From positions 1-57,080 of the forward strand of contig CAYLZD010000026.1 of NCBI GenBank assembly GCA_964388275.1: a stretch of DNA of 57,080 nt, read 5' to 3'. Numbering within the stretch: the first letter of the stretch is position 1; each line of letters begins with the position of its first letter. The translations under genes and the position numbers were made by a program. Below the pieces are notes generated by a model that saw only the letters and a program-made list of their open reading frames with translations, was not told where the DNA came from and did no database searches. Shown here one piece after another: positions 17,698 through 27,318 of this stretch. The stretch comes from JARYLZ01 sp964388275 (lineage in GTDB: Bacteria > Bacteroidota > Ignavibacteria > SZUA-365).

Positions 17698-18978
17698 CTA
17701 ATTCTCCTTTTCAATCATTGTCGGCACATAGATTGAACCGTTTTCGATCACAAGCGCATCGGCGCCGCCCGGCAGTTCCGCCGCCGCGTCGCTGAAGGCC
17801 TCGTCCAGCGAGCGGCATGGCTTCATGCCCATGAGAAGCGCGTCCTCATCAGGCATTTCGCTGACGAAGAGGATGCGAAATCGCGACGCCTTGTCCATCA
17901 TGGCCACCGCCGTGTGAGCGTTCATGGTATAACCGTCGCGAAGCGCCTGCTTCAGGGAGTTGCGGCCGGCATGCCGGAACCAGTCGGGAAACGCGCCGTT
18001 GCCGAAGCCCTCGTCGCAGGCCGCGGCCAAAATGATGCTTCCGCCTTCCTTCGTCGCGTAGCCGGCTCGGTGCAGAGCCTTGTGCGCCTGTATGAAAGTG
18101 GAATCCCTCGGCGCGCCTCCCGCCGATACCACGGTCAGATCCGCCGCCTCATGGATCGGCGCCCTGTACATCGCGTCGGCGGCCTGGCAACCGGAATCGT
18201 GAGCGGAAAGTATGCCGCCGTAAAAAGCGCGGGCGATCAGGCCGGCCGGATCGAGAACGACTCCCAGATAAACACAGGGCGGAAAGAAGCGCACGGCGTC
18301 CCTGATGTCTTCCGCCACCGGGTTCCCCTCGATGACGCCGTCGCGGCACGAGGCGTTGAACAGGCCATTTTCGTCAAGCGTCAGACGGTGGTTTGCGACG
18401 GCGCTCTCGAGGGCCGCGACGCCGGGCATCAGGAGTTTGGGACCCCCTCCGAAACCGGCGAAATAGTGATGTGTTATCGCGCCCATCGCAATGACCTTGT
18501 CGGCATCGGCGACCGCCCGGTTCAGGCGCACGGGAGTGCCGGCCGACGTGCCGCCGACAAGCGCCATATCCGAGTCCTCCCGGGCATCGTGATCGATGGT
18601 TCTGAAGCGACTGAAGGCGTCCTCTCCGATCAGTCGTTTCCGTACATCCGCGCTCTGCGGAGAATGGGTGCCGCGCGCGAAAACGATGGTAATGTCCAGG
18701 TCGGAAATCCCGGCATCACGAAGCCGGTCGAGAATCAGCGGAAGACACAACTCCGTCCGGCTGATACGAGTCTTGTCGGGAACGATGATCGCAGTCCGCT
18801 CTCCGGGTCGCACGAATTCGCACAGGCGCGGCGCGCCGACCGGATTATCGAGGGCGTCGATTACGACGGCGGTTTCGGATTGCCCGCCCGCGATTGCAGG
18901 TTTCGGGAGCCGCCTGACACGCCAGCGAGCGGGCGCTTCGGCGCGGAGAAAGCCGCGGCCGTAGGGAAGTTCCAGCAC
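17698..18978 (-). CDS. LarA-type (DUF2088) racemase, nickel-pincer family
   Basis: A 426-residue protein of the lactate racemase LarA family. FARGTH and ITHHYFAGFGGGPKLLMPGVA contain the two histidines and the lysine that in LarA act in catalysis and hold the nickel pincer nucleotide. The family racemises various 2-hydroxy acids, so the substrate is open. The cofactor-synthesis genes larB, larC and larE are not in the window and would have to be elsewhere. It lies 19 bases after the NHL-repeat gene and 4 bases before the small secreted protein. Confidence 0.85.
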   Translation of the reverse strand: MLELPYGRGFLRAEAPARWRVRRLPKPAIAGGQSETAVVIDALDNPVGAPRLCEFVRPGERTAIIVPDKTRISRTELCLPLILDRLRDAGISDLDITIVFARGTHSPQSADVRKRLIGEDAFSRFRTIDHDAREDSDMALVGGTSAGTPVRLNRAVADADKVIAMGAITHHYFAGFGGGPKLLMPGVAALESAVANHRLTLDENGLFNASCRDGVIEGNPVAEDIRDAVRFFPPCVYLGVVLDPAGLIARAFYGGILSAHDSGCQAADAMYRAPIHEAADLTVVSAGGAPRDSTFIQAHKALHRAGYATKEGGSIILAAACDEGFGNGAFPDWFRHAGRNSLKQALRDGYTMNAHTAVAMMDKASRFRILFVSEMPDEDALLMGMKPCRSLDEAFSDAAAELPGGADALVIENGSIYVPTMIEKEN

Positions 18979-18997
18979 CTTGAGCCGCGCCGCAGCG

Positions 18998-20374
18998 CTA
19001 CCTGATCTGCAGCGATGGCCGTATAGTCAGCACGCCTTTGCGGAACGCGAGTATGCGCTCGAAATCACCCACATAGATCATGCTTCCGCGCACGCGCACG
19101 CTGCGCGGAGAAATGAAACCCTTGATGGTCATCGGATCGAGGCGCTCGATGAAATTTCCGGATTGGTCGTAATGGAATACCACTCCTGCGCCCGGATCGG
19201 CCACGTAGATATCGTTGTTCGACGGATCGGTGGCAACATCCCAGGGACTCACAAGATTCTCGGTTATCTCGAGTTTCACGCTGAAATCCTTCGCATCCAG
19301 CACCTGAATCTTGGCATTTCCGAAGTCGGCCACGAACAGGCGTCCATTGCTGTAATAAATGTTCTTCGGATCCTTGAAAAGCCCGGCCGCTTTCGCGCCG
19401 GTAAAAGCGCCTTTCTTGTCGTAAAGCTTGATTCCGTCCACATCGAGAATATAAACACTGCCCGCGGCCACGGTAACGGCGCGGGGATCGCGAAGTTCAG
19501 CCGAGATGGTTCTCAAGGTGTGGCCCTCGCGGCTCATGACTTTGACGGACTTGGAACCGGCGTCCGCTATGTAGAGAGTTCTGTCGGGTTCGACAAAAAT
19601 GCCGCGCGGACTCGCGTCGGGTCCTTCCACCTGATACTCGTTGGTGAACGCGCCGATGCTGGTCAACCTCTGCACTATTCCAATGACCGGATTCGAAATG
19701 AAAAGAGCATCGTCGAGTATCGCCATATGGGAGAGATGATCGAGCTGGCGGGCGTTCGATTTGCGATAGAACGAAGGGACAACCGGCGTGCCTTCACCGC
19801 TCACATGGAAGCGTTTCCATTTGGGACCGGCGGAACGCGCAAAGAGCCCGGCATAACCGGAAACGAACCTCAGTTCTTCAAGAACAAGATTCTGTTCTTC
19901 GACTGTGATGGTGTAGGTGAGTCTTCCGGGATCCACATACACGCTCAGTCGCACGGCGCCTGCCGGAAGCGAAAAATTCACTACCCGGGTTTCCACGTAC
20001 TTGCCGTGAAAGTCCATATAACCGGTGGAGAGAGCCCCGCCGGACAGGTAAACGACGTGGCTGTTGGCAAGGTTGTTCGGCTTCTCCGCGCAGAAAATCG
20101 CGCCGCCGCCCGCGCCCTGCACCTCAACATCGATTGTATAGGATTTGGCGCGCATCAGGTACTTGTTGTTGAGCATCGCCAGGTCGCCCGAAGCGCCTGA
20201 AACGGAGGCTCCTCGCTCGCCGACAGTCCATTTGCCGGTCGCCTGCACCCACTGGCTGTTCAGGTCGCCCGGGCTGAAATCGTCGACGATCCAGCCCGCG
20301 GGAGCAGCCGGGTTCTGGGCATAGAGAGTCGGAATCAGAAGGAAACTGGCGAAGAGTAATGAAAGTGAACGCAT
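18998..20374 (-). CDS. Secreted NHL-repeat beta-propeller protein
   Basis: A 458-residue protein with signal peptide (MRSLSLLFASFLLIPTLYAQ). Residues about 25-200 look like a concanavalin/LamG-type sandwich (WIVDDFSPGDLNSQW, GGAIFCAEKPNNLANSHVVY). Residues about 210-455 form NHL-type repeats (SPRGIFVEPDRTLYIADAGS, SPWDVATDPSNNDIYVADPG, SPRSVRVRGSMIYVGDF). Such propellers bind ligands or proteins outside the cell; no catalytic site is seen. The start is ATG 20374: the open frame runs further upstream but without a signal peptide. No T9SS domain is visible at the C-terminus. Confidence 0.75.
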   Translation of the reverse strand: MRSLSLLFASFLLIPTLYAQNPAAPAGWIVDDFSPGDLNSQWVQATGKWTVGERGASVSGASGDLAMLNNKYLMRAKSYTIDVEVQGAGGGAIFCAEKPNNLANSHVVYLSGGALSTGYMDFHGKYVETRVVNFSLPAGAVRLSVYVDPGRLTYTITVEEQNLVLEELRFVSGYAGLFARSAGPKWKRFHVSGEGTPVVPSFYRKSNARQLDHLSHMAILDDALFISNPVIGIVQRLTSIGAFTNEYQVEGPDASPRGIFVEPDRTLYIADAGSKSVKVMSREGHTLRTISAELRDPRAVTVAAGSVYILDVDGIKLYDKKGAFTGAKAAGLFKDPKNIYYSNGRLFVADFGNAKIQVLDAKDFSVKLEITENLVSPWDVATDPSNNDIYVADPGAGVVFHYDQSGNFIERLDPMTIKGFISPRSVRVRGSMIYVGDFERILAFRKGVLTIRPSLQIR

Positions 20375-20460
20375 CGGCTGCCTCTGAAATGGATTGGGAT
20401 TGGGGAGAACTTCAGCATCTCTGTAATGTAACGATAGCGCAGTATCTAACAAAACCCGGG

Positions 20461-21657
20461 TCACCGCAGCAATCGCTCATATATTTCGATAACCCGTGCC
20501 GCGTTTGTCGCTGCGTTAAAACTCTTTTCTGCAAATCGAATGCCAGACTCGCCCAGACGCCGCGCTTCATCCGGATGGTCGAGAATTCTTTCGATCGCGC
20601 CCGCCAGAGCGGCGACATCCCCTGCCGGCACCAGCAGGCCTGTTTCGCCGTTCCTGACCAGTTCCCGCGGGCCGCCGATATCCGAAGCTATCACAGGCAC
20701 GCCCATGGCCGAGGCCTCGATTACAGGCCTTGCGAAATGCGGAACCAGGGAAGGAAAACAGAGTATGGACGATGCCGCCAGCAGCTTCGGCACGTCGTTT
20801 CTCACTCCGAGAAACCTGATCGAACCCGCGTGTCTGGTAGGTATCGCGGCCATGACTTTCCGCCTGTAAGCGCCCGTGCCGTTCAATATGCCGCGCAGGC
20901 CGCCGTCAGGCGCGGGACCGGCGATGAGGAATACGATGTCCTCTTTTCTGTCCAATACCTGTATCGCGGCGCGCACAAACTCGAGAGTTCCCTTGATGCG
21001 GTTTATGCCTCCGAGAAAAAGTACGGCCCTGCCTCGTTCGCCGAGCGCCAGCTCGAGTCGCGCCGCGCCGCCGTCCGTGGCGGGATCGAAGACGGAGCGG
21101 TCGACGAAATTGTACACGACGTGAATATTATCGGCCGGCAGCAATTGGGATGCGTCGTATTCGCAGATGGGAATTACCGCGTCCGCGTCGGCACGGATCA
21201 CGCGGCGGACCAGCATCCTGCGCAAACCGAAATAGCCGCGGGCTATCGGCTCCCTGACATGCCACACGACCTTCATTCCGCGGCGGGCCGCCGCTATGCC
21301 GAAGGCCAGGAGCGTGGAAGTGTTTAGATGAACGATATCGAAGCGGTTGGATGACAGGAAACGACGCGCGCGCTCGATGGCAAAGGGCAAATGCACAAGG
21401 CGCGATATAGTCTTGGGCCATTGCCACCAAGGATACCAAAGGACATTCGTGTGGCTGAAATCCCGTATGCCGCGCAGAACCACCGTCTCGATTCCCTCGG
21501 CGCGGAACATCTCGCTCGCCGCGCTCTCGTGTATGCACGCGACCACGGCCTTGAAACGTTCGGGCGGCAGGCATTTGATCAGATAGAGCAGACTGAGCGG
21601 CGCTCCGCCGATGCCCTTTCCGTGATGAACGTAGAGTATGCGGATCGGGGACTCCAC
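20461..21657 (-). CDS. Glycosyltransferase family 4 (GT-B)
   Basis: A 398-residue GT-B enzyme. The N-terminus has VHHGKGIGGAPLSLLYLI as expected for the acceptor domain; the C-terminal donor domain has FLGGINRIKGTLEFVRA, FPSLVPHFARPVIEASAMGVPVIASDIGG with the E-x7-E nucleotide-sugar site (here partly changed), and GLLVPAGD. It transfers a sugar to a lipid or glycan precursor; donor and acceptor are unknown. It lies 58 bases after the tryptophanase gene, in the same direction. Confidence 0.85.
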   Translation of the reverse strand: MESPIRILYVHHGKGIGGAPLSLLYLIKCLPPERFKAVVACIHESAASEMFRAEGIETVVLRGIRDFSHTNVLWYPWWQWPKTISRLVHLPFAIERARRFLSSNRFDIVHLNTSTLLAFGIAAARRGMKVVWHVREPIARGYFGLRRMLVRRVIRADADAVIPICEYDASQLLPADNIHVVYNFVDRSVFDPATDGGAARLELALGERGRAVLFLGGINRIKGTLEFVRAAIQVLDRKEDIVFLIAGPAPDGGLRGILNGTGAYRRKVMAAIPTRHAGSIRFLGVRNDVPKLLAASSILCFPSLVPHFARPVIEASAMGVPVIASDIGGPRELVRNGETGLLVPAGDVAALAGAIERILDHPDEARRLGESGIRFAEKSFNAATNAARVIEIYERLLR

Positions 21658-21715
21658 TATTCCGTTCCCCCGGCCGCGCGGTTCCGGCGCGGCTTCAACA
21701 GTTCGCCCGCCGCTT

Positions 21716-23107
21716 TCACCCGTGCGTCGTGAAACGGGCGGTGAAATGGCGCAGCATCGGCGACTCGTAGGTCAAGCGCAGTCCTTTCAGCGATTCACGG
21801 CGTTTGAATGAGTGTTCCACGATTTCTATCACGTAGTCGAGATGGCTCCGGGTGTAGACGCGCCTCGGAAGCGCGAGACGCACGAGTTCCATCGGCGGCG
21901 GCTGGAATTTTCCGTCGGCGTCATGTCTGCCGAACATCACGCTCCCGATTTCCACAGCCCGAACTCCTCCGTCCTCGTACAGGGCGCAGGTGATGGCCTG
22001 AGCCGGAAACTGTTCCTGGGGTATATGCGGGCAAAAGCGCAGTCCGTCGAGGTAGACCGCATGGCCGCCGGGAGGCATGAGTATCGGAATGCCGAGCTTC
22101 GTCAGCTCGTTCCCGAGATATTCGGTGCTGCCGATGCGGTAACGCAGATAGTCTTCATCCAGAACTTCTTCCAGGCCCTGAGCCATCGCTTCCAGATCCC
22201 GGCCCGCCAGGCCTCCGTAGGTAGGAAATCCTTCCGTGATTATCAACAGGTTCCGGCATCGCTCCGCGAGATCGGAATCGTGCATGGCGAGAAAACCGCC
22301 GATGTTGACCAGGGCGTCCTTCTTGGCGGACATCGTGAGGCCGTCGGCGTAGGAGAACATCTCGCGCGCGATTTCGAGCGGCGTCTTGTCCGCGTATCCG
22401 GGTTCGCGGCGCTTGATGAAGTAAGCGTTCTCGGCGAAACGGCAGGCGTCGAGGAAGAGTGGCAAGCCGTATTTGCGGCAGAGTTCCCTTGTCGCCCTGA
22501 TGTTGGCCATTGAAACCGGCTGCCCTCCTCCCGAGTTGTTCGTGACGGTGAGCATGACCAGCGGTATGTTGGCGGCGCCGTGCTCGAGTATGGCCGCCTC
22601 GAGTTTCCCGAGGTCCATGTTTCCCTTGAAATCCGCGATGAGCTCCGGCCGCATCCCCTCTTCCGTCATGCAGTCCACGGCCTCGGCGCCCGAGAATTCC
22701 ACATTTGCGCGGGTGGTGTCGAAATGAGTGTTGTTGGGAACGACTTTACCCGGTCCTCCCACGATTGAAAAAAGGATGCGTTCCGAGGCCCTGCCCTGAT
22801 GCGTGGGTATGATGTGAGTCATGCCGGTGATGGAACGTATGGTGTTCTCGAGACGTATGTAGGAGCGCGAACCGGCGTAGGACTCGTCTCCGTCCTGCAG
22901 AGCCGCCCATTGCTTCGCGCTCATCGCGGAAGTGCCGCTGTCGGTAAGCAGGTCTATGAGCACGTCCTCGGCGCGTATCAGGAAGGTGTTGTAACCGGCA
23001 TCGGCCAGGATGCCGACGCGCTCTTCCCTGGACGTGAAGCGGATGGGTTCGACGGATTTGATCTTGAACGGCTCGATCAAGGTGCGGATGTACTGATCTC
23101 TTAACAT
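21716..23107 (-). CDS. tnaA: Tryptophanase (PLP-dependent beta-eliminating lyase)
   Basis: A 463-residue enzyme of the tryptophanase/tyrosine phenol-lyase family: IDLLTDSGTSAMS, IPTHQGRASERIL, MSAKKDALVNIGGF (PLP-lysine), EGFPTYGGLAGRDLEAMA. Where tyrosine phenol-lyase has the substrate-binding Arg (MERG), this protein reads AVEIG, as in tryptophanase, so I favour L-tryptophan to indole, pyruvate and ammonia. The start codon touches a 100-N gap, so the upstream leader (where a tnaC-type control would be) is not visible. The N-terminus aligns well with the family, so the protein looks complete. Confidence 0.82.
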   Translation of the reverse strand: MLRDQYIRTLIEPFKIKSVEPIRFTSREERVGILADAGYNTFLIRAEDVLIDLLTDSGTSAMSAKQWAALQDGDESYAGSRSYIRLENTIRSITGMTHIIPTHQGRASERILFSIVGGPGKVVPNNTHFDTTRANVEFSGAEAVDCMTEEGMRPELIADFKGNMDLGKLEAAILEHGAANIPLVMLTVTNNSGGGQPVSMANIRATRELCRKYGLPLFLDACRFAENAYFIKRREPGYADKTPLEIAREMFSYADGLTMSAKKDALVNIGGFLAMHDSDLAERCRNLLIITEGFPTYGGLAGRDLEAMAQGLEEVLDEDYLRYRIGSTEYLGNELTKLGIPILMPPGGHAVYLDGLRFCPHIPQEQFPAQAITCALYEDGGVRAVEIGSVMFGRHDADGKFQPPPMELVRLALPRRVYTRSHLDYVIEIVEHSFKRRESLKGLRLTYESPMLRHFTARFTTHG

Positions 23108-23108
23108 G

Positions 23109-23208
23109 NNNNNNNNNNNNNNNNNNNNNNNNNNNNNNNNNNNNNNNNNNNNNNNNNNNNNNNNNNNNNNNNNNNNNNNNNNNNNNNNNNNNNNNNNNNN
23201 NNNNNNNN
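23109..23208. other. Assembly gap of 100 N
   Basis: Exactly 100 N between the tryptophanase start and the E1 stop codon. The real length is unknown, so additional sequence, including a small gene or leader, may be missing. Confidence 0.97.
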
Positions 23209-23211
23209 GCT

Positions 23212-25320
23212 TCAATACCTCGCCAGCTTCAGAGCCGCTTCGTAAACTTCCTCGGGTTGGATAAGGATCTCCTTCTCGAGAGCTTTGGCGAAACCGACGG
23301 GTATGTCGCGGGAACCCAGGCGCAGCACCGGTGCGTCGAGATGAGTGAATTGCTCCTCGGCTATCCAGGCGGCGATTTCGCCGCCGAAACCGCCGCCGCG
23401 GTTGGCTTCATGCACGACGAGGGCTTTGCCTGTCTTCCGCACCGTTGCAGCAATCGCTTCGCGGTCGTAGGGCACGAGTGAGCGAAGGTCGAGCACTTCC
23501 ACGGAGAGGTCATGTTCTTTCCGCAGGCGATCCGCCGCCTGTAGCGCGAAATGCACCGTCGTTCCGTAGCTGATGATGCTGAGATCCGCGCCTTCCCTGC
23601 GTACGCGGGCCCTGCCTATGGGCACGCAGAAGGACTGGTTGGGACGGACCGTCTTCGCCCAGGCATGGTTGTACAGGGCTTTCGGTTCGAGATACATGGT
23701 GACTCCCCTGGTGCGCATGGCGCAGCGAAGCAAACCAGCCGCGTCGTCCGCGAAAGCCGGCATGACTATGCGCAGACCCGGCAGGGCGGCCAGGGCGCCC
23801 TCGATGCTCTGCGAGTGGTACAGGCCCCCCTGTATGTATCCGCCGGAGGCCAGGCGCACGACAATATTCGGAGCGAATTGTCCTTTTGTGCGCCAGCATT
23901 CATGCGTCGCCTCGACGAGCTGTTCCATGGCCGGCCAGAAATAGTCGGCGAATTCGGCGCCTTCCACCACGACCCATATATCGTCCCTGTAGCGCGAGAA
24001 GCCGTTGGCGGTGCCGAGAATGAAATCCTCCGCGATTGGAGCGTTGAAAATGCGGTCGTTGCCGAATTCCTGCAGCATTCCCTTGGTGACGTTGAATATC
24101 CCGCCCTTTTCCTTCGAGGCCACATCCTGTCCCCACAAATACGTGTGAGGATTGCGGCGGAATTCCTCCTTGAGAGTCTCGTTCACCGCTTCGCGAAGGG
24201 TCATGGCTGGCGCGCCGCCGGTCTCGGCATCGCGCAGCAAACGGGCCGATTGCTCGTCCGTAAGCGGACAGGAATGTGTGTCGTCGGGGAAAACGAAAAG
24301 ATGCGCGGACGAGGCTTCGGGATCCGGCGCCGCCTCAGCGCGCTCGGCGGCCTGCTCGAGTTCCAGTCGATTGCCTTCCTCGATTTTCTCCAACTCATCC
24401 GCGGCGAGGAGGGAATTATCGAGTATGTAGGCGCGGAAGCGATGCAACGGATCGCGCAGGCGCGCTTCCTCGAGTTCTTCCGGAGTGCGGTATAGTTCCT
24501 GCCTGTCTGAGTTGCTGTGCGCGCCTATGCGGACGCATTCGGCGTGTACCATCACCGGGGCGCCGTTGCGCGCGTGATGCGCCGCTTCCTGCATGGTGCG
24601 CCAGGAGTCGAATATGTTCGTGCCGTCGCAGTTGAGCACGAGGAGATTCGAGAAACCCCGGAAATTGTCGGAAACATCCGTGCTCGGACTCTGTTCATGC
24701 ACAGGCACGGAGATGCCGTAACCATTGTTCTGAATGACGAAAACCACCGGCAGCGACTCGCGGCAGGCGCCCGCCACCGCCTCGTAGAAATACCCTTCCG
24801 AGCAGGCGGATTCCCCGCTCGAATAAATCGCTATCGCGTCCCCTTCGTACCTGCTGATGGCCCGGGCCACGCCGACTGCATGCAGACCGTGGTTGCCCGT
24901 GCAAGAGGAAACGTTCTGTATGCCGATGGACGGTTTGGCGAAATGATTGCTCATGTGCCGGCCCCCGCCCGCGACGTCCGTGTCCTTGGAGAGTCCGTTC
25001 AGGATGATCTCCTCCGGCGTGATGCCCGCGGCGAGAGCCGTCATGAGATCCCGGTAATACGGAAAGAGAAAATCCTTCCCCCGCCGGAATGTTATTCCCA
25101 TGGCGAGCTGTATGCCCTCGTGACCGGCGCAGGGAGCATGATAAGACCATCCTTTCGACATCTTGAGATATCTGGCCGCCTTTTCGTCGAGTAGACGTCC
25201 GAGATGCATCAACTGATACCAGGTGCGCAAGGTGTTGGGGTGCACATCGAGACTCGTGGAATCGACGGAAAGCCGCGCATTCTCAGTCTCTTTTTGCTCT
25301 GTATCCGATTTATGTTTCAT
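23212..25320 (-). CDS. 2-oxoacid dehydrogenase E1, alpha and beta subunits fused
   Basis: A 702-residue thiamine-diphosphate enzyme. Residues about 30-340 are E1-alpha (GRHMSNHFA, SSGESACSEGYFYEAV, VFVIQNNGYGISVP); residues about 370-700 are E1-beta (LWGQDVASKEKGGIFNVTKG, PIAEDFILGTANGFSR, MEQLVEATHECWRTKGQF, VLDLRSLVPYDREAIAATV, VVHEANRGGGFGGEI). It decarboxylates a 2-oxoacid and passes the acyl group to E2, which is not in this window. Fused E1 of this type is common in Bacteroidota and is usually assigned to branched-chain 2-oxoacids or pyruvate; I cannot choose. The start is ATG 25320. Confidence 0.88.
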   Translation of the reverse strand: MKHKSDTEQKETENARLSVDSTSLDVHPNTLRTWYQLMHLGRLLDEKAARYLKMSKGWSYHAPCAGHEGIQLAMGITFRRGKDFLFPYYRDLMTALAAGITPEEIILNGLSKDTDVAGGGRHMSNHFAKPSIGIQNVSSCTGNHGLHAVGVARAISRYEGDAIAIYSSGESACSEGYFYEAVAGACRESLPVVFVIQNNGYGISVPVHEQSPSTDVSDNFRGFSNLLVLNCDGTNIFDSWRTMQEAAHHARNGAPVMVHAECVRIGAHSNSDRQELYRTPEELEEARLRDPLHRFRAYILDNSLLAADELEKIEEGNRLELEQAAERAEAAPDPEASSAHLFVFPDDTHSCPLTDEQSARLLRDAETGGAPAMTLREAVNETLKEEFRRNPHTYLWGQDVASKEKGGIFNVTKGMLQEFGNDRIFNAPIAEDFILGTANGFSRYRDDIWVVVEGAEFADYFWPAMEQLVEATHECWRTKGQFAPNIVVRLASGGYIQGGLYHSQSIEGALAALPGLRIVMPAFADDAAGLLRCAMRTRGVTMYLEPKALYNHAWAKTVRPNQSFCVPIGRARVRREGADLSIISYGTTVHFALQAADRLRKEHDLSVEVLDLRSLVPYDREAIAATVRKTGKALVVHEANRGGGFGGEIAAWIAEEQFTHLDAPVLRLGSRDIPVGFAKALEKEILIQPEEVYEAALKLARY

Positions 25321-25477
25321 TGTTACGCCAAATCTATGTTTAATGAAAACTTATGTTTGATGAACTGTATAAAATAGCGAGCATGGCGTTTGAAAACAAG
25401 ACATTGCGGATGCGTCATGGCGGCGCCCCGCGTAGCGGCACATCCGCCCTGGCGACCATGCGGCAGAGCGCTTACGG

Positions 25478-26416
25478 CTAAAACTTCATCGAAAGGAGAT
25501 TTTCCAGGTGCTGAGCGCCGTGCCGGTACTGGTGATACATTTTTCGCAATCCTTCGAGCGGGCTGCTGCAACGGTAACCGAACGCCGCCTCGAAACGGAC
25601 CGTGACGAAGGAGCTGTCGGCAGGCCTGTGGGCCATTTGCCCCAAATCCGCTGAAACAACCGGAACAACAAGCTTCGGATCGAACCCGAAAACCTCAGCG
25701 ATCTTCAATGCAAAAGCATATCTGCTGAGAGCTTCCGGACCCGAAATATGGAATATTCCTCCGGCTCTTCTCTCGGCAGCCAGCGCCAGGGCAAACGCCA
25801 GATCGTCGACGAAAGTCGGATTTCCAACCTGATCGGTGACTGCCGGCACATCGGCCTTCTTCTCCAACAGGGAGAGCACCCAGGAAACGAAGTTGTTCCG
25901 CACCTTGTACCCTGTGCCGTACAGTATCTGCGTCCTCACAAGTGTCGACGAGACGCCGCTCATTACTATGGCATTTTCCGCCGCAAGTTTGGATTTGCCG
26001 TAATAGCTGACAGGATCGGGCCTGGATGTCTCATCGTACATGCCCGTGCTTCCGTCGAACACATAATCGGTTGAAATCTGTATGAAATGGCATCCGTCCA
26101 GTTTTCTGGCGGGCACGAGGAGGTTTTTCACTCCGTCCACGTTGATGCGCCAGCACAGTTCCCGGTCGGTTTCGCAGCCGTCCACGTCGGTCATGGCCGC
26201 GATGTTGATGATGGCGTCCGGCCTGTATTGCGAGATCAGGCTCTTCACATCCGCAATGATGGTTATGTCGAGTTGTTCATAATCGAAGCGGGGCGGCCGG
26301 AAATATGATTGCGGAGCAAGATCCGTCACCAGCAATTGATGAGCGGACTCCTGCGCGATCACGATGGCAGTCTTCTGCCCGAGCAAGCCGTGCGCCCCGG
26401 TAAGGAGTATTCTCAC
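25478..26416 (-). CDS. RmlD-like sugar-nucleotide reductase (SDR), GTG start
   Basis: A 312-residue short-chain dehydrogenase of the dTDP-4-dehydrorhamnose reductase type: GAHGLLG nucleotide loop at the N-terminus, IINIAAMTDVDGCE, ISTDYVFDG and the catalytic YYGKSK (YxxxK). The gene starts with GTG 26416 in a GTGA overlap with the kinase stop, with AGAGGTT upstream. It acts on a dTDP-sugar in the usual family, but the other rhamnose genes (rmlABC) are not nearby, so the substrate is open. It is the last gene of the Mla operon. Confidence 0.82.
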   Translation of the reverse strand: MRILLTGAHGLLGQKTAIVIAQESAHQLLVTDLAPQSYFRPPRFDYEQLDITIIADVKSLISQYRPDAIINIAAMTDVDGCETDRELCWRINVDGVKNLLVPARKLDGCHFIQISTDYVFDGSTGMYDETSRPDPVSYYGKSKLAAENAIVMSGVSSTLVRTQILYGTGYKVRNNFVSWVLSLLEKKADVPAVTDQVGNPTFVDDLAFALALAAERRAGGIFHISGPEALSRYAFALKIAEVFGFDPKLVVPVVSADLGQMAHRPADSSFVTVRFEAAFGYRCSSPLEGLRKMYHQYRHGAQHLENLLSMKF

Positions 26417-27318
26417 GCCGAACCTCTGTCTATAAACTCCGGCAGCCTTTCCATGCCGTGGGAGCCGGGTATGCCGGCCGCGAAAGCTCCTGCTACGGCA
26501 GCCTTCGCGCCCGCCGCTTCCGTAGGGACTCCGGCTGCCAGGAAGTACGCGAAAGTCGAACCGAAGATGTCGCCGCAGCCCGTGGAATCCACGATTCGTT
26601 CGATTCCCAACGGAAGTATGTCGAAACGGCCGTCCGTCGAGTATACGGTGGCGCCGCGGGCGCCCTTGGTGACCACCAGCATGCGCAAACCGCCGCTCCC
26701 GGTCAACACGGCGGCCCGCCCGGCCTCGTCCTCTTCCCCTGGAATAAGAGCCGCCAATTCGCGTTCGTTGCATTGCATGACGTCCGGAAAGGATGCCCAG
26801 CGTTCCCAGGCCGACACCCTGTGCGGGAAACGATGGCCGTCCGCGCCGACCCTGTATGCGATCATGTGCAGATCGAGATAGATCAGGCCGCGCGTAGCCT
26901 GACGGATCATTTCCGCGCTGTCGATAGTCATGTCCTCGCCGGTCATGAAGTTGACGTACACGAGATCGGCGTCGGGCAAGGCGTGCAGGAAAAGTTCGGG
27001 AGGAATGGGCGGAAGGGATCGTACTAGCTGCGTGTTGTATTCGGATTTCTCGTCGTGAAAGAGCCGCACCCTCGTGTTCGGATCGGCGGTTCGTCTGAAA
27101 TGCGACCTGTCGATGCGGGGGAAGGCGGCGGCCGCTTTGAGAATCGAGTCCCATGCGTCGGCGCCGACGGGCACGCACGGGCGCACGATATCCCGCTCCG
27201 CGGCCAGAGCCCCGAAGGCCGCGACAGGGAAATATATGCCGCCCAGACTTTCGATGACGGGGCCCCTGTGAGGATGGATCTCATCCAGCACGAGATGCCC
27301 GAGCACGACGATGTTCAT
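26413..27318 (-). CDS. PfkB-family sugar/nucleoside kinase
   Basis: A 301-residue ribokinase-fold protein. The C-terminal signature is DSTGCGDIFGSTFAYFLAAG, with the catalytic Asp in GCGD; the N-terminus has the usual GHLVLDEI and a GG pair (ESLGGIYFPVAAFGAL). The substrate is not identifiable. ATGA overlap with mlaD upstream and GTGA overlap with the reductase downstream make translational coupling likely. It sits oddly between lipid-transport and sugar-nucleotide genes; supplying a phosphorylated sugar for an envelope glycan would fit but is a guess. Confidence 0.82.
   Translation of the reverse strand: MNIVVLGHLVLDEIHPHRGPVIESLGGIYFPVAAFGALAAERDIVRPCVPVGADAWDSILKAAAAFPRIDRSHFRRTADPNTRVRLFHDEKSEYNTQLVRSLPPIPPELFLHALPDADLVYVNFMTGEDMTIDSAEMIRQATRGLIYLDLHMIAYRVGADGHRFPHRVSAWERWASFPDVMQCNERELAALIPGEEDEAGRAAVLTGSGGLRMLVVTKGARGATVYSTDGRFDILPLGIERIVDSTGCGDIFGSTFAYFLAAGVPTEAAGAKAAVAGAFAAGIPGSHGMERLPEFIDRGSA

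Noticed and set aside
21716..23107. Tyrosine phenol-lyase
   Set aside because: The Arg that binds the phenol group in that enzyme is replaced by AVEIG as in tryptophanase, though overall similarity to both is high.
25478..27178. A 566-residue reductase with a long Arg-rich N-terminus
   Set aside because: The first 250 residues are an out-of-frame reading of the kinase gene; the GTG at 26416 gives the right N-terminus.
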